Assembly (NCBI GenBank): GCA_050014355.1
Contig: JBEKDL010000033.1
Coordinates: forward strand, 1 to 38,101
Length of the DNA: 38,101 nt
Direction of reading: 5' to 3'
From: Fen-1077 sp050014355
GTDB lineage: Bacteria; Chloroflexota; Dehalococcoidia; Dehalococcoidales; RBG-16-60-22
A model generated the notes under the pieces. That model was not told where the DNA came from. It did not search any database and worked only from the letters and a program-made list of their open reading frames with translations. Positions 8,071 to 16,692 of this stretch are shown piece after piece. A program made the translations under genes and the position numbers. The first letter of the stretch is position 1. The number at the start of each line of letters is the position of its first letter.

Positions 8071-9585
8071 ATGGTGAATAAACGGAATAAAAAAAGCCTG
8101 TGGTCTAATGTCCACCTGCGCTACATCATCGCCACGATGCTGCTCTGCTCCGTCATTTACTATTCACCCGTTATCAGCGGTGTGCTGGGATTGTCATCTC
8201 TAAAGGATAACCTGAACAATTTCCATAACATCTACGGTATCGACATTCTTGGACTGGCGTTCTTTGCGCCGGTAGTCTACGCGGCTTATGTGCTCGGCGT
8301 AATCCCGGCCATTCTTACCGCGCTTATCGCCATGCTGGTGCTGCTGCCCCATGCTATTTTGATAGATAACTACCCTAACGCTCTGTTCAAACCCGCCGCT
8401 TTCGTGATTATCCTCGGCGCTGTCGGCGCCGTCGTTGCTATGCTTCAGAAGAGCGAACAGGAGCACCGCCAGAGGATGAAAGAGATGAAATGTCTCTATG
8501 ATATCGGCAAGGCAGCGGAAGAGAGTGATTCTGAAGACGAGCTTATTTCTAAAGTCGTTGCCCTGATACCGCAGGCCATGCAGGACCCGGAAGAGACGAG
8601 TGTCAGGATAACGTTCCATGACCAGGTATTTAAAAGCCCTTATTTCCAGAAATCTTCCAGTAAAATAGCGGAAAATCTGGTCGTGGGCGGCGAGACCATG
8701 GGCATCGTGGAAATATATTCCAACCGCGATAACCCTTATTTAAAAAAGAGAAACCACCTCACCAAGACCCTCGTGGAAAGAATCGGCGGCGCTATCAGGC
8801 AACTGGAACTGGAAAAGTCCCTCCAGGGTTATTATGAACAGCTGGAAAACGAGGTGGAACTCCGGACGAAAGACCTCGAGCAAGTGCAGGAAAAGCTCAT
8901 CCGCTCCGAAAGACTGGCGGCGGTAGGCGAGCTGGCCTCCGGCGTGGGGCACGAGCTCCGTAATCCCTTGAACGTCATCCGCAACTGCGCTTACCTGCTC
9001 AACATGTCCCTCTCCGAAAAGACCGATGAAGAAGCGGCCAATACGCTGAAGGTGCTGGACAAGCAAATCGACGTCGCCAATAAAATCGTGACCGACCTCC
9101 TCGACTTTACGCGCATTAAACCGCCTTCACAGAGCAAGGTGGACCTGAACATTTTAGTTAAAGAAAGTCTTTCCTACATCACGGTCCCGGAACATGTCAC
9201 CGTTAAAGCCAGTCTAAACGGACATTCACCGCATATCGTTACCGATGGAGAACAGATAAGCCGCGTGTTTGCCAACATCATCTCGAACGCGGTACAGGCA
9301 ATGAGCGGGCCGGGCACGCCCAAATCGGGAGAACTGACTATCGACGCTGGCTCGGATGAGAGTTTCGCCTGGATAAAGTTCAAGGACACCGGCTGCGGTA
9401 TTTCCGAAGAAAATATGAAGAAGATTTTTGAGCCCCTTTTCACCACCAAACCCAAAGGCATCGGCCTGGGGCTGGCTATTTCCAAGCGCCTCGTCGAGCA
9501 GAACGGCGGAAAAATCGAGGTTGCCAGCCGGGTTGGCGAGGGCGCCACATTCACCGTCAAACTGCCATTAGAAAAAAGGAGGTAA
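8071..9585 (+). CDS. Membrane-bound sensor histidine kinase
   Basis: The 504-residue protein begins with three to four membrane helices (about residues 11-125), a region without a large extracellular loop, then a GAF-like or linker segment (about 140-250), a coiled coil (about 250-285) and a HisKA/HATPase core. The phosphoacceptor is H294 in GVGHELRNPLNV. The N box is NIISNAVQAM, and the G boxes are DTGCGI and GIGLGLAIS. It should autophosphorylate and pass the phosphate to the receiver proteins encoded immediately downstream, the next gene starting after 8 bases. The sensed signal cannot be told; the membrane-embedded sensor suggests a membrane or small hydrophobic cue. The GGGGGAGG site supports ATG 8071. 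Confidence 0.88.
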   Translation: MVNKRNKKSLWSNVHLRYIIATMLLCSVIYYSPVISGVLGLSSLKDNLNNFHNIYGIDILGLAFFAPVVYAAYVLGVIPAILTALIAMLVLLPHAILIDNYPNALFKPAAFVIILGAVGAVVAMLQKSEQEHRQRMKEMKCLYDIGKAAEESDSEDELISKVVALIPQAMQDPEETSVRITFHDQVFKSPYFQKSSSKIAENLVVGGETMGIVEIYSNRDNPYLKKRNHLTKTLVERIGGAIRQLELEKSLQGYYEQLENEVELRTKDLEQVQEKLIRSERLAAVGELASGVGHELRNPLNVIRNCAYLLNMSLSEKTDEEAANTLKVLDKQIDVANKIVTDLLDFTRIKPPSQSKVDLNILVKESLSYITVPEHVTVKASLNGHSPHIVTDGEQISRVFANIISNAVQAMSGPGTPKSGELTIDAGSDESFAWIKFKDTGCGISEENMKKIFEPLFTTKPKGIGLGLAISKRLVEQNGGKIEVASRVGEGATFTVKLPLEKRR

Positions 9586-9593
9586 ACCCGGAA

Positions 9594-10355
9594 ATGAATG
9601 ATGAGCCGACCATTCTCATCGTCGATGATAACGAAGATTTGCTGCAGACGTTCGCTATGATATTAAAGCGGCGCGGTTTCTGCGTCGAGACGGCGGGCAA
9701 CGGCACTTCCGCAGTAGACAAGTTTAAAGAGCAGTGCTTTGATGTCACTTTAATGGATATCGTCATGCCGGAGATGAACGGCGTGGAAGCTTTTAAAAAA
9801 ATAAGAGAGATGCAGCCCGGCGCACCGGTGATACTGATGACCGCCTATTCGGATGAAGAGCTGATACAGACCGCCAAGGACGAAGGCGTCCGCCAGATTA
9901 TCCATAAACCAATCAGGATAGACCAGCTGATTGAAATGGTTACCGAGGCCGCCAGCAGCCAGCCGATTCTCATCATCGATGATGATGAGGATATCTGCGA
10001 TACCCTGACCAGGGTGCTTAAACTGCAGGGCCATGAAGTGCTGACGGCCAACAGCGGCGAAGAGGCGGTGTCCATCGCCATGGAAAGGGCCTGCCAGATA
10101 GCTTTCATCGATGTCAAGCTGCCGAATATCGATGGCTTGGAGACGCTCCTTCGTTTGAAGGAGGTCAATCCCGACCTGCTCACCGTCATGATGACCGGGT
10201 TCCGCAATGAGGTCAAAGACGCCCTGGATAAGGCACAGGCTGCCTCGGCCATTACCTGCCTTTATAAACCTTTCGACCCGGCGGAAGCCGCCGACATCGT
10301 GAAGAAAATCGGCAAAAAACCGCACCGCGCCAGGAGAGTCAATGAAGGAAAATGA
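9594..10355 (+). CDS. Double receiver-domain response regulator
   Basis: The 253-residue protein consists of two receiver domains in tandem and no output domain. The first has the acidic pair in IVDDNED, phosphoacceptor D55 (LMDIVMP), MTAYS and the conserved Lys in HKPI. The second has IIDDDED, D173 (FIDVKLP), MTGF and YKPF. All catalytic residues are present in both, so both can be phosphorylated. Proteins of this layout act as phosphate relays or sinks between kinases. The gene overlaps the downstream receiver-kinase gene by 14 bases and follows the membrane kinase after 8, which points to a phosphorelay encoded as one unit. GGAGG at 9579-9583 serves as its ribosome site. Confidence 0.88.
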   Translation: MNDEPTILIVDDNEDLLQTFAMILKRRGFCVETAGNGTSAVDKFKEQCFDVTLMDIVMPEMNGVEAFKKIREMQPGAPVILMTAYSDEELIQTAKDEGVRQIIHKPIRIDQLIEMVTEAASSQPILIIDDDEDICDTLTRVLKLQGHEVLTANSGEEAVSIAMERACQIAFIDVKLPNIDGLETLLRLKEVNPDLLTVMMTGFRNEVKDALDKAQAASAITCLYKPFDPAEAADIVKKIGKKPHRARRVNEGK

Positions 10356-11958
10356 GACCATACTCGTCGTAGACGATGACCGGGATTTCCTGGAAATCAT
10401 CCGGCGCATACTGAAACTTAAGGGCTATCAGGTGGATACCGTCTCTTCGGCCGAGGAGGCGCTATCAAGGCTCAAAGAACGTTTCTATAATGCCGCCATC
10501 CTGGATATCAGCCTGCCGGATGTCGATGGCACGGAGCTGCTTTCTAAAATCATGGAGACGCACCCGGATATCATCGCTATTATGCTGACCGGTCACTCAT
10601 CGGTACAGAATGCCGTTCAGTCGTTAAACTGCGGCGCTTTTGCCTATCTGGAAAAACCGGTGGACCCGGAAAACCTGCTTTCTGTCATCAGCCGCGGTCT
10701 GGAAAGGCAGCACCTGCTGCTGGAAAACCGCCAGCTGATGGAGGAACTGGAACGCCATAATCGCGTGGCCAACACCCTGCTTAGTGTGTCCCAGGCAGTA
10801 TCGCAGTCCCTCGACCTGCAGCAAATCATTGATGCCGCGCTGGAAAGAGTCGCCGAGTGCATCGGCCTGGAAATAAGCTTCGTTTACCTCCACCGGAACG
10901 ATAAATTGATGCTCATGGGACATCACGGACTGTCATCGAGAATCGCGGGGAGTATCCCGAAGGAGTCTCCCAAAGACAGCGGCACGGTCGGCCATATCTT
11001 TAGCCTGGGCAAACCCCTGATTATAGAAGAGATGGCCAGCCATCCCGAGCATGACCTGGAATTTTTAAAGAGCGGGGGCTACCGTTCTTTTGCCGGTGTG
11101 CCCCTGATGATTCTGGGGGAAAGCATGGGAGTCCTGGGGGTAGCTACCAGCTTCGCGCACTATTTCAGCCCGGTCAACGTTGAGCTGCTCACCGGCATCG
11201 GCCGCGAGATTGCCATCGCTGTACGTAACGCGGAGCTTTATGAAGAGGCTTCGAGCGCCAAGGCTCTCCGCGAGCTCGATTCCATGCGCACGGAGTTCCT
11301 GGCCAACGTCTCGCACGAGCTGCGCACCCCGCTGGCGGTCATCAAGGGCTCGGCGAATAGCCTCCTCCAGCCGGACGTTATTTTTGACGAGCAGACGCGG
11401 CGCGAGTTCCTGGTCTCTATCGATAAAGATGCCGATACCCTGACCCGCCTCGTGGACGACTTGCTTATGATGTCGCGCCTGGAAGCCGATGCCCTGCAGG
11501 TCAATCGCAAGCCGCACAGGATTGCGGAAATCATGGACTCGGTAAAGGACCGGCTGGAAAGCATCACCATCAAACACCATCTGCATATCAGCATCCCCGA
11601 TTCCTCGCCGCCGGTGTTAGCCGATGATATTCGTATCGGAGAGGTGCTGACCAACCTGGTGGATAATGCGGTGAAATTCTCCGACGATAATACCACCATA
11701 AGAATTGAAGCCCGACGTTTGGGGAAAGAAGTCATCATGAGTGTTGCCGATGAAGGCATCGGCATTCCTCCGGAACTGCACGATAAAGTATTCGAACGCT
11801 TTTTCCAGGGTAACGGACACAAGACCAGCCGGAGGAAGGGTACGGGACTGGGGCTGTCCATCTGCCGTGGCATTATCGAGGCGCATGAGGGGAAAATCTG
11901 GGTGGAGAGCAGACCCGGTAAAGGAGCAAAATTCAGCTTCAGCCTCCCGGTGGCTTGA
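10342..11958 (+). CDS. Hybrid receiver-GAF-histidine kinase
   Basis: This 538-residue soluble protein has a receiver domain (residues 5-120, phosphoacceptor D55 in ILDISLPDVDG, Lys in LEKPV), a helical linker, a GAF sensor domain (about 145-290, including HHGLSSRIAG and GVPLMILGESMGVLGVA) and a HisKA/HATPase core with H325 in VSHELRTPLAVI, N box NLVDNAVKFS, DEGIGIPPE and GTGLGLSICRG. No membrane helix is visible, so it is a cytosolic kinase whose activity is probably gated by phosphorylation of its own receiver and by a GAF ligand. The start overlaps the double-receiver gene by 14 bases (GGAGAG just upstream), and the OmpR-type regulator follows after 14. Confidence 0.88.
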   Translation: MKENETILVVDDDRDFLEIIRRILKLKGYQVDTVSSAEEALSRLKERFYNAAILDISLPDVDGTELLSKIMETHPDIIAIMLTGHSSVQNAVQSLNCGAFAYLEKPVDPENLLSVISRGLERQHLLLENRQLMEELERHNRVANTLLSVSQAVSQSLDLQQIIDAALERVAECIGLEISFVYLHRNDKLMLMGHHGLSSRIAGSIPKESPKDSGTVGHIFSLGKPLIIEEMASHPEHDLEFLKSGGYRSFAGVPLMILGESMGVLGVATSFAHYFSPVNVELLTGIGREIAIAVRNAELYEEASSAKALRELDSMRTEFLANVSHELRTPLAVIKGSANSLLQPDVIFDEQTRREFLVSIDKDADTLTRLVDDLLMMSRLEADALQVNRKPHRIAEIMDSVKDRLESITIKHHLHISIPDSSPPVLADDIRIGEVLTNLVDNAVKFSDDNTTIRIEARRLGKEVIMSVADEGIGIPPELHDKVFERFFQGNGHKTSRRKGTGLGLSICRGIIEAHEGKIWVESRPGKGAKFSFSLPVA

Positions 11959-11972
11959 AGGGGGATATATCT

Positions 11973-12668
11973 ATGGATAAAAAACGTATCATGATTGTAG
12001 ACGATGACCCGGCCATATTGCGGCTATTGAGCACCAATCTCAAAGCCAGGGGCTATGAGGTCGTCACCGCCACCGATGGTGAAGAGTCTCTGGAGGCGGT
12101 GCAGAAAGATTTCGTCGACCTTATTATCCTCGACCTGATGATGCCCAAGGTAGACGGCGTGGAAGTCTGCCGCCGTATCCGCGAATGGTCCGATGTGCCC
12201 ATCATCATTTTAAGCGCCCGCGGCGATGAGAACGACAAAGTAAAATGCCTGGAGCTGGGGGCAGACGATTACCTCACCAAGCCCTTCGGCATCGCCGAGC
12301 TGATGGCGCGCATCAAGACGGCTTTCCGCCACCGCGGCGACCCCTCCGTGGCCCCGGCGCAGTCCAGCTTTAACTATAACGGCATGGAAATTAACTTCGC
12401 CAAGAGGCGCGTTACCGTGGACGGCAAGGACATCACCCTTACGCCCACGGAATACTCGCTGCTGCAGCACCTGGCCGTAAACTCGGACAAAGTGCTCACC
12501 CACAGTATGCTGCTGCAGAGCGTCTGGGGCAACGAATACTCTTCGGAAAAAGAATACCTGCGAGTGTTTGTCGGCAGGCTGCGCCGCAAGCTTGAGCCCG
12601 ACCCCAAGAACCCCCGCTACATCCAGACCATCCCCGGCGTGGGCTATCACCTGTCGGCGGTGAAATAA
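11973..12668 (+). CDS. OmpR/PhoB-family response regulator
   Basis: From ATG 11973 the protein has 231 residues. That start is preferred over an upstream TTG at 11955 because GGGGGA (11960-11965) sits in front of it. The N-terminal receiver has DDDP, phosphoacceptor D54 (LDLMMPKVDG), the Ser of ILSARG and Lys in LTKPF. The C-terminal winged helix (about 130-230) shows the family landmarks LTPTEYSLLQHLA, HSMLLQSVWG and the segment ending PRYIQTIPGVGYH. It is the only DNA-binding response regulator in the window and the likely output of the kinase cascade before it. Such regulators bind direct repeats about 11 bp apart; sites of that form occur at 25490, 30158 and 32490. Confidence 0.9.
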   Translation: MDKKRIMIVDDDPAILRLLSTNLKARGYEVVTATDGEESLEAVQKDFVDLIILDLMMPKVDGVEVCRRIREWSDVPIIILSARGDENDKVKCLELGADDYLTKPFGIAELMARIKTAFRHRGDPSVAPAQSSFNYNGMEINFAKRRVTVDGKDITLTPTEYSLLQHLAVNSDKVLTHSMLLQSVWGNEYSSEKEYLRVFVGRLRRKLEPDPKNPRYIQTIPGVGYHLSAVK

Positions 12669-12894
12669 ACTTATGTTCCGCCCGTTCCCTGATAATGCCC
12701 GTGCGTCTCTGGATACCTCCGTCTATCCTGAAGACTCTCCCATTCGAACATCGGTACTATCCCTAGTGTTATTTGGGGGATACCTTACTATTCGCTCTAT
12801 CGTAAAAAACGTATCATTTTATACACATTGACCTGTATCACGGTATGTCAAATCGTACCATGATACCATTTTAATACCCTTGGGGGGTTACGGC
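12669..12894 (+). promoter_or_regulatory. Control region of the type IV pilus operon with GTATCA boxes
   Basis: These 226 bases separate the regulator gene from the BldC-like gene and are AT-richer than their surroundings. GTATCA occurs at 12811-12816 and 12835-12840 (24 bp apart) and as the inverse TGATAC at 12861-12866. GTAT-N6-ATAC (12811-12824) forms a short dyad around the first box. An imperfect inverted repeat GGTA...TACC spans about 12751-12783. I see no convincing -35/-10 pair. BldC-type proteins bind DNA at repeated short sites, so autoregulation by the product of the next gene is plausible but unproven. Confidence 0.4.
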
Positions 12895-13113
12895 ATGCCG
12901 GTAAAGATAAATAATAAGACTTACTACAGGACCTCGGAGGTGTGCCAGATAGCCCGCATCAGCCGGAGCACCCTGCTGCGCTGGCTGAAAGAAGACAACC
13001 TTGAAATCCCTGACTGCCGCGATAGGCGGAGCTGGCGTCTCTTTACGGAAAGGGACGTCAGGACGCTTGTTTCGGAAGCCAACCGCACCTGTGAAGCACA
13101 GACCGTTAAATAG
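12895..13113 (+). CDS. BldC/MerR-like small DNA-binding protein
   Basis: Starting from ATG 12895 (GGGGGG at 12882-12887 gives the spacing; a TTG at 12880 overlaps that site and is rejected), the 72-residue protein is a lone winged helix-turn-helix of the MerR/BldC type: YYRTSEVCQIARISRSTLLR with the recognition helix, then the wing CRDRRSWRLFTERDV. It has no effector or dimerisation domain. In Chloroflexota and Actinobacteria small proteins of this type control developmental or surface-structure genes. Here it stands at the head of the type IV pilus operon and is preceded by repeated GTATCA boxes, which suggests it regulates this operon and itself. Confidence 0.8.
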   Translation: MPVKINNKTYYRTSEVCQIARISRSTLLRWLKEDNLEIPDCRDRRSWRLFTERDVRTLVSEANRTCEAQTVK

Positions 13114-13161
13114 AAATGACGCTGTTCATAAAAAAAATTTTTAGAAAGGAGGAACCCCCAA

Positions 13162-13533
13162 ATGAACAGAATGTTTAAGAAGCACCGCAGAGGAGAAAAA
13201 GGATTTACCCTGGTCGAGCTGCTCATCGTGTTTACCCTGCTGGCAGTCCTGGCCGCCATCATGATTCCTAACGTCTCCGGCTTCGTGGCTTACGGTCACA
13301 TCCAGGCAGCCGCCGCGGAACTGTCCGTCGTCCAGACGGCGATGGACTCGATGATGGCTGTGACTAATAACTCAACTGTGACCCAAGCCAATAATAAACA
13401 GGACATGAGCACGTTCCCAGACTCTGCCTCTCCCCTATATCCCGGCTATCTGCGTTTCCTGAAAACCAAGGGGACGTATGATTGTAGCACGTCTGGTCTT
13501 GTCTCCCAGAATACCACTGGCTATCCACCGTAA
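13162..13533 (+). CDS. Type IV prepilin (major pilin candidate)
   Basis: The 123-residue protein carries a textbook prepilin N-terminus: a basic leader MNRMFKKHRRGEKG, the peptidase site between G and F, and the hydrophobic helix FTLVELLIVFTLLAVLAAIM with Glu at mature position 5. The rest is a short Ala/Ser/Thr-rich domain ending with two cysteines separated by material around YDCSTSG (only one Cys is clear). AAAGGAGG at 13146-13153 is one of the best ribosome sites in the window, consistent with high expression of a major subunit. It is the first structural gene of the pilus operon. It could alternatively be a GspG-type pseudopilin, which shares the same N-terminus. Confidence 0.88.
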   Translation: MNRMFKKHRRGEKGFTLVELLIVFTLLAVLAAIMIPNVSGFVAYGHIQAAAAELSVVQTAMDSMMAVTNNSTVTQANNKQDMSTFPDSASPLYPGYLRFLKTKGTYDCSTSGLVSQNTTGYPP

Positions 13534-13569
13534 GGTCTTTAGGGAAAATAATTTATAGGTGAGTGCCCT

Positions 13570-15447
13570 ATGGCCATTAATCTACCCGTGCCTAAGAAGA
13601 ACTCTCAAACCGATGAGAAACAAACATCGGTTGAGGCAGAGTTAGAGAATAATGTGAAAGACTTCGAGACGGCCGTTGATGTCGCGAGTGCGCCGCAACT
13701 GCTGGCCAGGGCCAGCAAAGACGCCGAGCTGGCTAAAACGGCCGTCAGGAAGGCTATCAGCCAGGCTTTTAAAGAGCGGGAAGAGTCCGTCAAAAAAGCC
13801 GAGACCCTGGCGCAGGCTTTTGATGAGGTTATCAAGAACAATAACTCTCCCAACAACCAATCGCCTGCTGATGGCCACGGACCTGTAGCTCCGGTCAGCG
13901 GCACGAAAAAGTTGACCACCGCCACTCCCCAGAGCGCCTTTGCCGATATTATCAAGGCCTATTTCGGAAATAAGCTGGATACGGAAACGAAAAAAGATGC
14001 CGGCAGTCCGGCATTCCAGCCCCCGAACCTCCGCCAGGTTATCGAACGCGTGTCCGATGACCAGGCCCATAAAAAGGCGGCCCGGATATTGGGCGAGGCT
14101 AAATCTGATAGGATAGCCTCAAAGGTAGTGGTCAACCAGGCCCAGGACGAAGTAAAAAAAGCCAGGGAAGAAGCCGAGAGGATTAAAAGTGAAGCGGAGG
14201 ATGAAGTCATCCGCGCCCGTGAAGAAGCTGTTCTCGCCCGCCAGGAGGCGGAAGACGCTATCGTCATGGCTAAAGCGTGGATAGAACAGGCCAAAGAAGA
14301 ACTGATAGCCGAGAAAAAGGCCGCCGGGCTGATTGCCAGCCAGGCGCAGCAGCAGGCCTTGAGCCAGGCCGCGGAGGAAATCAGCAAAGCCAAGACGGAA
14401 GTGAAAGCCGCCCGGGATGCAGCGAACACCGCCATCAGGCTGGCCAAGGATGAGATAGCCAAAGCCCGTGAAGAAGCCGAATCATATAAAAAGAATTCCC
14501 AGGCGGCCATTTCGGCGCTGGAAGACAAGGTGCTGAAAGTCACCGAAAAAGTCAACGCTATCAAACAGCAGTCATTGATATCTATCAGTGAAGCCCAGGC
14601 CGAAGCCCAGAAAGCTAAAGAAGATACCGAGAAAGTCCGTCGGGAATGCCAGGCCGCTATTAAACAGGCCCAGTTGGAAAGCCAGAAGGCGATGGAAGAA
14701 GCCAAGTTCGAAGCGATGAAAGCCCGAGAGTCTATCATCAAGTCCGAGCAGCGCGCCTACGAACAGGTACGTGAAAGAATGGAACAGGTTAAGAAAGAGG
14801 CGGACACTACCAAGCAGTCGGCTTATGAAGTCGTCTCCAGGGCGCGTGAAGAAGCCAGGCAGGCTAAAGAAGAAGCTGACATTATCAAGAAAGCCTCCGA
14901 AGATGCCGTCTGTACAGCCATCGAGGCCAGACAAAAATCCGAGGAAGAGACCGAAAATGCCAAACAGGCCATGCTCGATTTTGCCAACCGGGCCCAGGCA
15001 GACAGCCGTAGAGCCAGGGAAGAGGCGGAAACAGCCATTATCAGGGCCAACGACGCGATGATTAAAGCCCAGCAGGACATCATCGGCATGACGATAAACG
15101 AAATCAGCGCCAGCCGACATGAACTTGAGGAGACCGTCAAAGACCCGGAAAAGCTGATGAAAGCCCTGTCTCAAGATGAAACTCAACAGGCGGAACAGCC
15201 AGCTAAGCCGGAGCCGCCCTTGACGCCCGGCGTGTTGAACGAGATACGCGCTCCCCTGCATTCCATTGCCGGCTTCGCCAGACTGATGCTGGATGAAGAT
15301 ATTACCGATAGCGCCACGCGCAAGGAATTCCTCGCCATCGTCGTCCAGCAGAGTGAAAATCTGGGCCGGCTTCTCGATGATTTGTCCGATAAATTAAAAT
15401 CAGATGATGAGACGCCTGCGGCGGATGAATCCGGCCGGACGGCCTGA
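13570..15447 (+). CDS. Long coiled-coil protein with degenerate HisKA-like tail
   Basis: The 625-residue protein is mostly a long coiled coil (about 170-520) built from Ala/Glu/Lys-rich heptads with many KAREEAE-type repeats. The C-terminal 65 residues look like the dimerisation/phosphotransfer domain of histidine kinases (LNEIRAPLHSIAGFARLMLD, then SENLGRLLDDLSDKL). The position of the phosphoacceptor His is occupied by N557 and no ATPase domain follows, so it cannot act as a kinase. It may instead dimerise or dock to receiver domains. Together with the next gene (receiver plus ParA-like) it suggests a scaffold placing the pilus machine in the cell. The ATG follows AGGTGAG at 13556-13562. 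Confidence 0.8.
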   Translation: MAINLPVPKKNSQTDEKQTSVEAELENNVKDFETAVDVASAPQLLARASKDAELAKTAVRKAISQAFKEREESVKKAETLAQAFDEVIKNNNSPNNQSPADGHGPVAPVSGTKKLTTATPQSAFADIIKAYFGNKLDTETKKDAGSPAFQPPNLRQVIERVSDDQAHKKAARILGEAKSDRIASKVVVNQAQDEVKKAREEAERIKSEAEDEVIRAREEAVLARQEAEDAIVMAKAWIEQAKEELIAEKKAAGLIASQAQQQALSQAAEEISKAKTEVKAARDAANTAIRLAKDEIAKAREEAESYKKNSQAAISALEDKVLKVTEKVNAIKQQSLISISEAQAEAQKAKEDTEKVRRECQAAIKQAQLESQKAMEEAKFEAMKARESIIKSEQRAYEQVRERMEQVKKEADTTKQSAYEVVSRAREEARQAKEEADIIKKASEDAVCTAIEARQKSEEETENAKQAMLDFANRAQADSRRAREEAETAIIRANDAMIKAQQDIIGMTINEISASRHELEETVKDPEKLMKALSQDETQQAEQPAKPEPPLTPGVLNEIRAPLHSIAGFARLMLDEDITDSATRKEFLAIVVQQSENLGRLLDDLSDKLKSDDETPAADESGRTA

Positions 15448-15522
15448 ATGAAAAAATGCAGTACATTAAATTTTATATTGCCGCTGGCAGGCGCCCGGTA
15501 AGCACCGACCCCGAGAAAAACT

Positions 15523-16692
15523 ATGGCGAAAAAGATACTGATAATAGAGGCCGACCCGACGGCGCTAAGGCTCACGGAATATACCCTGAAACAGCGCGGC
15601 TACCAGGTCATCACGACCTCTAACGGGCTGGAAGGTATCATCACTGCCCAGAAAGAAGCCCCTGACCTCATTATCCTTGATGTCATGTTGCCGGGAGTCG
15701 ATGGCTACGAGGTATGCAAACGCCTGCGCTCCGGCGCCCAGACCGCCGAAATACCTATCCTCATTATTTCCGGCAAAGCCCGTGAAGAAGATATCGCTAT
15801 CGGATTCAAAGCGGGCGCCAATGATTACCTTGCCAAACCGGCCACGCCTTCCACCATCATCAGCCGCGTTGAGCGCCTCCTCCTCGTCAGGCCTGACGGC
15901 AAATTAGGTATTATCGCTTTTATTAATTCGGGCGAAAATTCGGGCATGACCGTGCTGCTCTCCGAGATAGCGGCGGCTATCACCGAGATGGAAAAACAGG
16001 TCACGCTGGTCGAGGTAACTTCCCCGCAGAAGGCGGCCAAAAACAGGGCGGCTCCCCGGGAAAACCAGGGTCGTGCCGTCCTGGAAACGACCGGCGAAGC
16101 CGGGAAAGCGGAGCCGGCCTGTGAAGTCCTGCCTTCGGGGACAAGGATACTGCATATCATGGAATGCTCCGCCGAAAGCGATGAGGCCTTCAATAACAGC
16201 CTTGAAATGCTGCAAGGCATGAGCGGAACGACCGATTATCTGCTGGTCGACCTGCCCTTTAAACCATCCCCCTTGACCAAGTCGTTGCTGGCTACCTGCG
16301 AGCTTGTCGTCATCGCCAGTGGCTATAAACTGAAGGACATTTCCGAGATACACAATGTTATCAGGTTGCTTAATTTCAGCGATATCCCCAGCGGCAGAAT
16401 CGCGGCTATGTTGATTGACACCGAAGGCACCTTCTCTGCCGCGGCCATGGGCAGCATCAAACCCTATTTCGAGGCCAACCTTGGCATCGACCTCGCGGGG
16501 GTAATATCCTTCGATGCCAAGGTATACCAGCTTTCTTACCTGGAGAACCTGCCCATCATTAAATCCGGCCTGAACAGCCAGTTCGGGCAAAATATAAGGC
16601 AGATTGCGCGTTACATTATTTCCCACAATGCGATGAAACAAGACCCGCCCAAACCCATCGCCAAAGTGCCGCACCTGGAGAAAGGAAAATGA
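15523..16692 (+). CDS. CpaE-like receiver and degenerate ParA/MinD protein
   Basis: This 389-residue protein joins a receiver domain (1-125; LDVMLPGVDG with the phosphoacceptor Asp, LIISGK, DYLAKPA) to a ParA/MinD-like domain (about 130-375). The P-loop is degenerate: INSGENSGMTVL replaces KGGVGKT, so ATP binding is doubtful. Later elements such as TDYLLVDLPFKPSPLTKSLL and the C-terminal IISFDAKVY-like segment (actual VISFDAKVYQLSYLENLPI) keep the fold recognisable. CpaE/TadZ proteins of this architecture localise pilus machinery to the pole. Its stop overlaps the pilB start (ATGA at 16689-16692), indicating coupled translation. It begins 75 bases after the coiled-coil gene; no strong ribosome site is visible. 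Confidence 0.82.
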   Translation: MAKKILIIEADPTALRLTEYTLKQRGYQVITTSNGLEGIITAQKEAPDLIILDVMLPGVDGYEVCKRLRSGAQTAEIPILIISGKAREEDIAIGFKAGANDYLAKPATPSTIISRVERLLLVRPDGKLGIIAFINSGENSGMTVLLSEIAAAITEMEKQVTLVEVTSPQKAAKNRAAPRENQGRAVLETTGEAGKAEPACEVLPSGTRILHIMECSAESDEAFNNSLEMLQGMSGTTDYLLVDLPFKPSPLTKSLLATCELVVIASGYKLKDISEIHNVIRLLNFSDIPSGRIAAMLIDTEGTFSAAAMGSIKPYFEANLGIDLAGVISFDAKVYQLSYLENLPIIKSGLNSQFGQNIRQIARYIISHNAMKQDPPKPIAKVPHLEKGK

